A DNA stretch of 64,000 nucleotides, from the NCBI RefSeq assembly GCF_014901205.1, contig NZ_JACNMU010000003.1, positions 1-64,000 of the forward strand, written 5' to 3'. Below, piece after piece: positions 62,751-64,000 of this stretch; within the stretch, counting starts at the first letter, position 1, and each line of letters begins with the position of its first letter. The translations under genes and the position numbers were made by a program. The notes under the pieces are model-generated. The model was not told where the DNA came from, ran no database searches, and saw only the letters and a program-made list of their open reading frames with translations. This DNA comes from Meridianimarinicoccus sp. MJW13 (GTDB lineage: Bacteria; Pseudomonadota; Alphaproteobacteria; Rhodobacterales; Rhodobacteraceae).

Positions 62751-63791
62751 ATGAACACCCAGTTGACTTCCTCTGGCGACTTTTTCGGTCGCTTTCCGGC
62801 GTTCTTCTCCAAGAACGGTCCGGGCTTCGCGGTTTCTGTCGTTGTAGCCGCCGCCGCGCAGTTCCTTTCGGATCACTACGGCGCTCCTGCGATGCTGATG
62901 GCATTGCTGCTGGGCATCGCGTTTCACTTTCTGGCCGAGGAAGGCCGTTGCGTGCCCGGCATTGCGTTCACATCACGCACGGTTCTGCGCATCGGCGTGG
63001 CGCTGCTGGGCGCGCGCATCAGCGTGGAACTGCTGATCGGGCTGGGTCCGAAACTGATCGGTCTGGTTGTCGCCGGGGTGATCCTTACCATTCTCTTCGG
63101 CCTGCTCGGCGCGAAATTGCTGGGTCGCGGCTGGCGGTTCGCATTGCTGACCGGTGGCTCGGTGGCGATCTGCGGCGCGTCGGCGGCCATGGCGATCGCG
63201 GCGGTTCTGCCCAAGAACGAACATTCCGAACGCAACCTGATCTTCACCGTACTGAGCGTCACGGTCCTGTCGACCATCGCCATGATCGCCTATCCGATCA
63301 TCACCTCTGCGCTTGACCTGGACGATCTGGCCACCGGTGTCTTCCTGGGCGGCACCATTCACGATGTCGCGCAGGTGGTGGGCGCAGGATTCTCGGTCAG
63401 CGACGAGACCGGCGAAACCGCGACCCTGGTCAAACTGATCCGCGTGACCATGCTGGCCCCTGTGGTGCTGGTCTTTGCACTGGTGATCCGTGCCTATGCA
63501 GACGATGACAATGCAGGCGACGGCAAGCGGCCCCCGCTCATGCCCTTCTTCGTCCTGATGTTCCTGCTGCTGGCCGCGATCAATTCCTTCGGGCTGATCC
63601 CGGGCTTCGTGCAGTCTTTGCTGGCCGACCTGTCGAAATGGGCGTTGCTGGTCTCCATCGCCGCTGTCGGCATGAAGACGTCGCTCAGGACCATCTTCGA
63701 TGTGGGTGGCCAGGCCATCATCCTGATCGTTGCCGAAACCGTGTTCATCGCCGGATTCATCCTATTCGGCATCACCCATTTCGCCAGCTAA
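62751..63791 (+). CDS. tauZ: Putative sulfate/sulfite exporter, UPF0324 (YeiH) family
   Basis: 346 residues with about ten hydrophobic spans. GIAFTSRTVLRIGVALLGARIS and LLTGGSVAICGASAAMAIAAVLP are the YeiH/UPF0324 signatures, and GGTIHDVAQVVGAGFSV is also conserved. Members next to sulfonate pathways (SuyZ, TauZ) are proposed exporters of the sulfite or sulfate released by Xsc. The symbol follows that proposal and should be read as provisional. AAGGAG upstream of 62751. Confidence 0.85.
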   Translation: MNTQLTSSGDFFGRFPAFFSKNGPGFAVSVVVAAAAQFLSDHYGAPAMLMALLLGIAFHFLAEEGRCVPGIAFTSRTVLRIGVALLGARISVELLIGLGPKLIGLVVAGVILTILFGLLGAKLLGRGWRFALLTGGSVAICGASAAMAIAAVLPKNEHSERNLIFTVLSVTVLSTIAMIAYPIITSALDLDDLATGVFLGGTIHDVAQVVGAGFSVSDETGETATLVKLIRVTMLAPVVLVFALVIRAYADDDNAGDGKRPPLMPFFVLMFLLLAAINSFGLIPGFVQSLLADLSKWALLVSIAAVGMKTSLRTIFDVGGQAIILIVAETVFIAGFILFGITHFAS

Positions 63792-63810
63792 ACCCGGAAG
63801 GAAAACTGCC

Positions 63811-64000
63811 ATGCGTGTCGTAGATTTCAAAGACGAAGTTGCCGTCACCAAGCGACGTCTCGCAGATCTGCCGGACCGGGTCGTTGAGGGCGATCCGCAC
63901 CACGAAACACGCATGCGGTACACCAGCCCGGACGGCACCCTGCTTGCAGGCACATGGACCAGCACACCCGGCAAATGGATCGCCTTCGCCGACCGCGACG
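63811..64000 (+). CDS. Cupin-domain protein (partial, 5' end)
   Basis: First 63 codons only; the gene runs past the right edge. The start MRVVDFKDEVAVTKRRLADLP and the later YTSPDGTLLAGTWTSTPGKW fit the small cupin (DUF861/cupin_3) proteins that also occur in taurine clusters. GGAAGGA site. Twenty bases after the exporter gene, so part of the operon; role unknown. Confidence 0.7.
   Translation, partial: MRVVDFKDEVAVTKRRLADLPDRVVEGDPHHETRMRYTSPDGTLLAGTWTSTPGKWIAFADRD

Overview
The window looks like a chromosomal segment of a marine alphaproteobacterium of the Roseobacter group (Rhodobacteraceae). The evidence is high G+C with strong G/C bias at third codon positions, a homodimeric-type pyruvate dehydrogenase operon next to pntA, a malic enzyme-phosphotransacetylase fusion, a fructose ABC operon closely resembling the rhizobial frc system, and a taurine operon of the tauRKLMXY-xsc type. 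No rRNA, CRISPR array, transposase, integrase or phage gene was seen.

Layout. 1-10,050: central carbon. A leftward pntA(partial) < lpdA < aceF < aceE operon is preceded by dld (D-lactate dehydrogenase), which is divergent from a GntR/FCD regulator. 9,508-14,593: leftward nucleoside and pyrimidine salvage operon cdd-deoA-deoB-add-upp plus a SPOR protein. 14,758-22,756: maeB, prpE, nadK, glyA, a small membrane protein and a YbfF-type hydrolase. 22,857: tRNA-Arg(TCT), followed by about 0.9 kb without a convincing gene and a DUF393 gene. 24,495-28,618: Mla-type lipid transport operon (STAS-MlaE, MlaF, MlaD, lipoprotein). 28,760-30,095: an isolated two-gene cassette of an Nmad3-like protein and an unknown cysteine-motif protein, the best candidate here for an uncharacterised system. 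30,235-34,618: ROK regulator divergent from frcBCA. 34,716-35,411: N-formylglutamate amidohydrolase-like gene. 35,798-40,902: AfuABC-like transporter with an inositol-monophosphatase-family phosphatase, suggesting phosphorylated-sugar uptake. 40,999-47,984: sugar-acid module (aldolase-family protein, IlvD/Edd dehydratase, tripartite tricarboxylate transporter, LacI regulator) with two LacI-type operators. 48,151-53,645: sulfatase cluster (di-haem cytochrome c, outer-membrane protein, sulfatase, small protein, membrane-anchored winged-helix/TPR protein). 53,829-64,000: taurine dissimilation (tauR; tauKLM, UspA, tauXY, xsc, sulfate-exporter family gene, cupin gene cut by the window end).

How it fits together: the window is a set of nutrient modules (lactate, propionate, nucleosides, fructose, probable sugar phosphates, a sugar acid, taurine, organosulfates) feeding pyruvate, acetyl-CoA and acetyl phosphate. 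Most modules carry their own regulator, and several have a recognisable operator in the divergent promoter. A recurring structural theme is a GC-rich hairpin in the gap just after a highly expressed first gene (aceE, frcB, tctC, tauK, xsc).

Starts were chosen by ribosome-binding site and family N-terminus, so several are shorter than the longest open frame. Family assignments rest on remembered motifs, not on searches.
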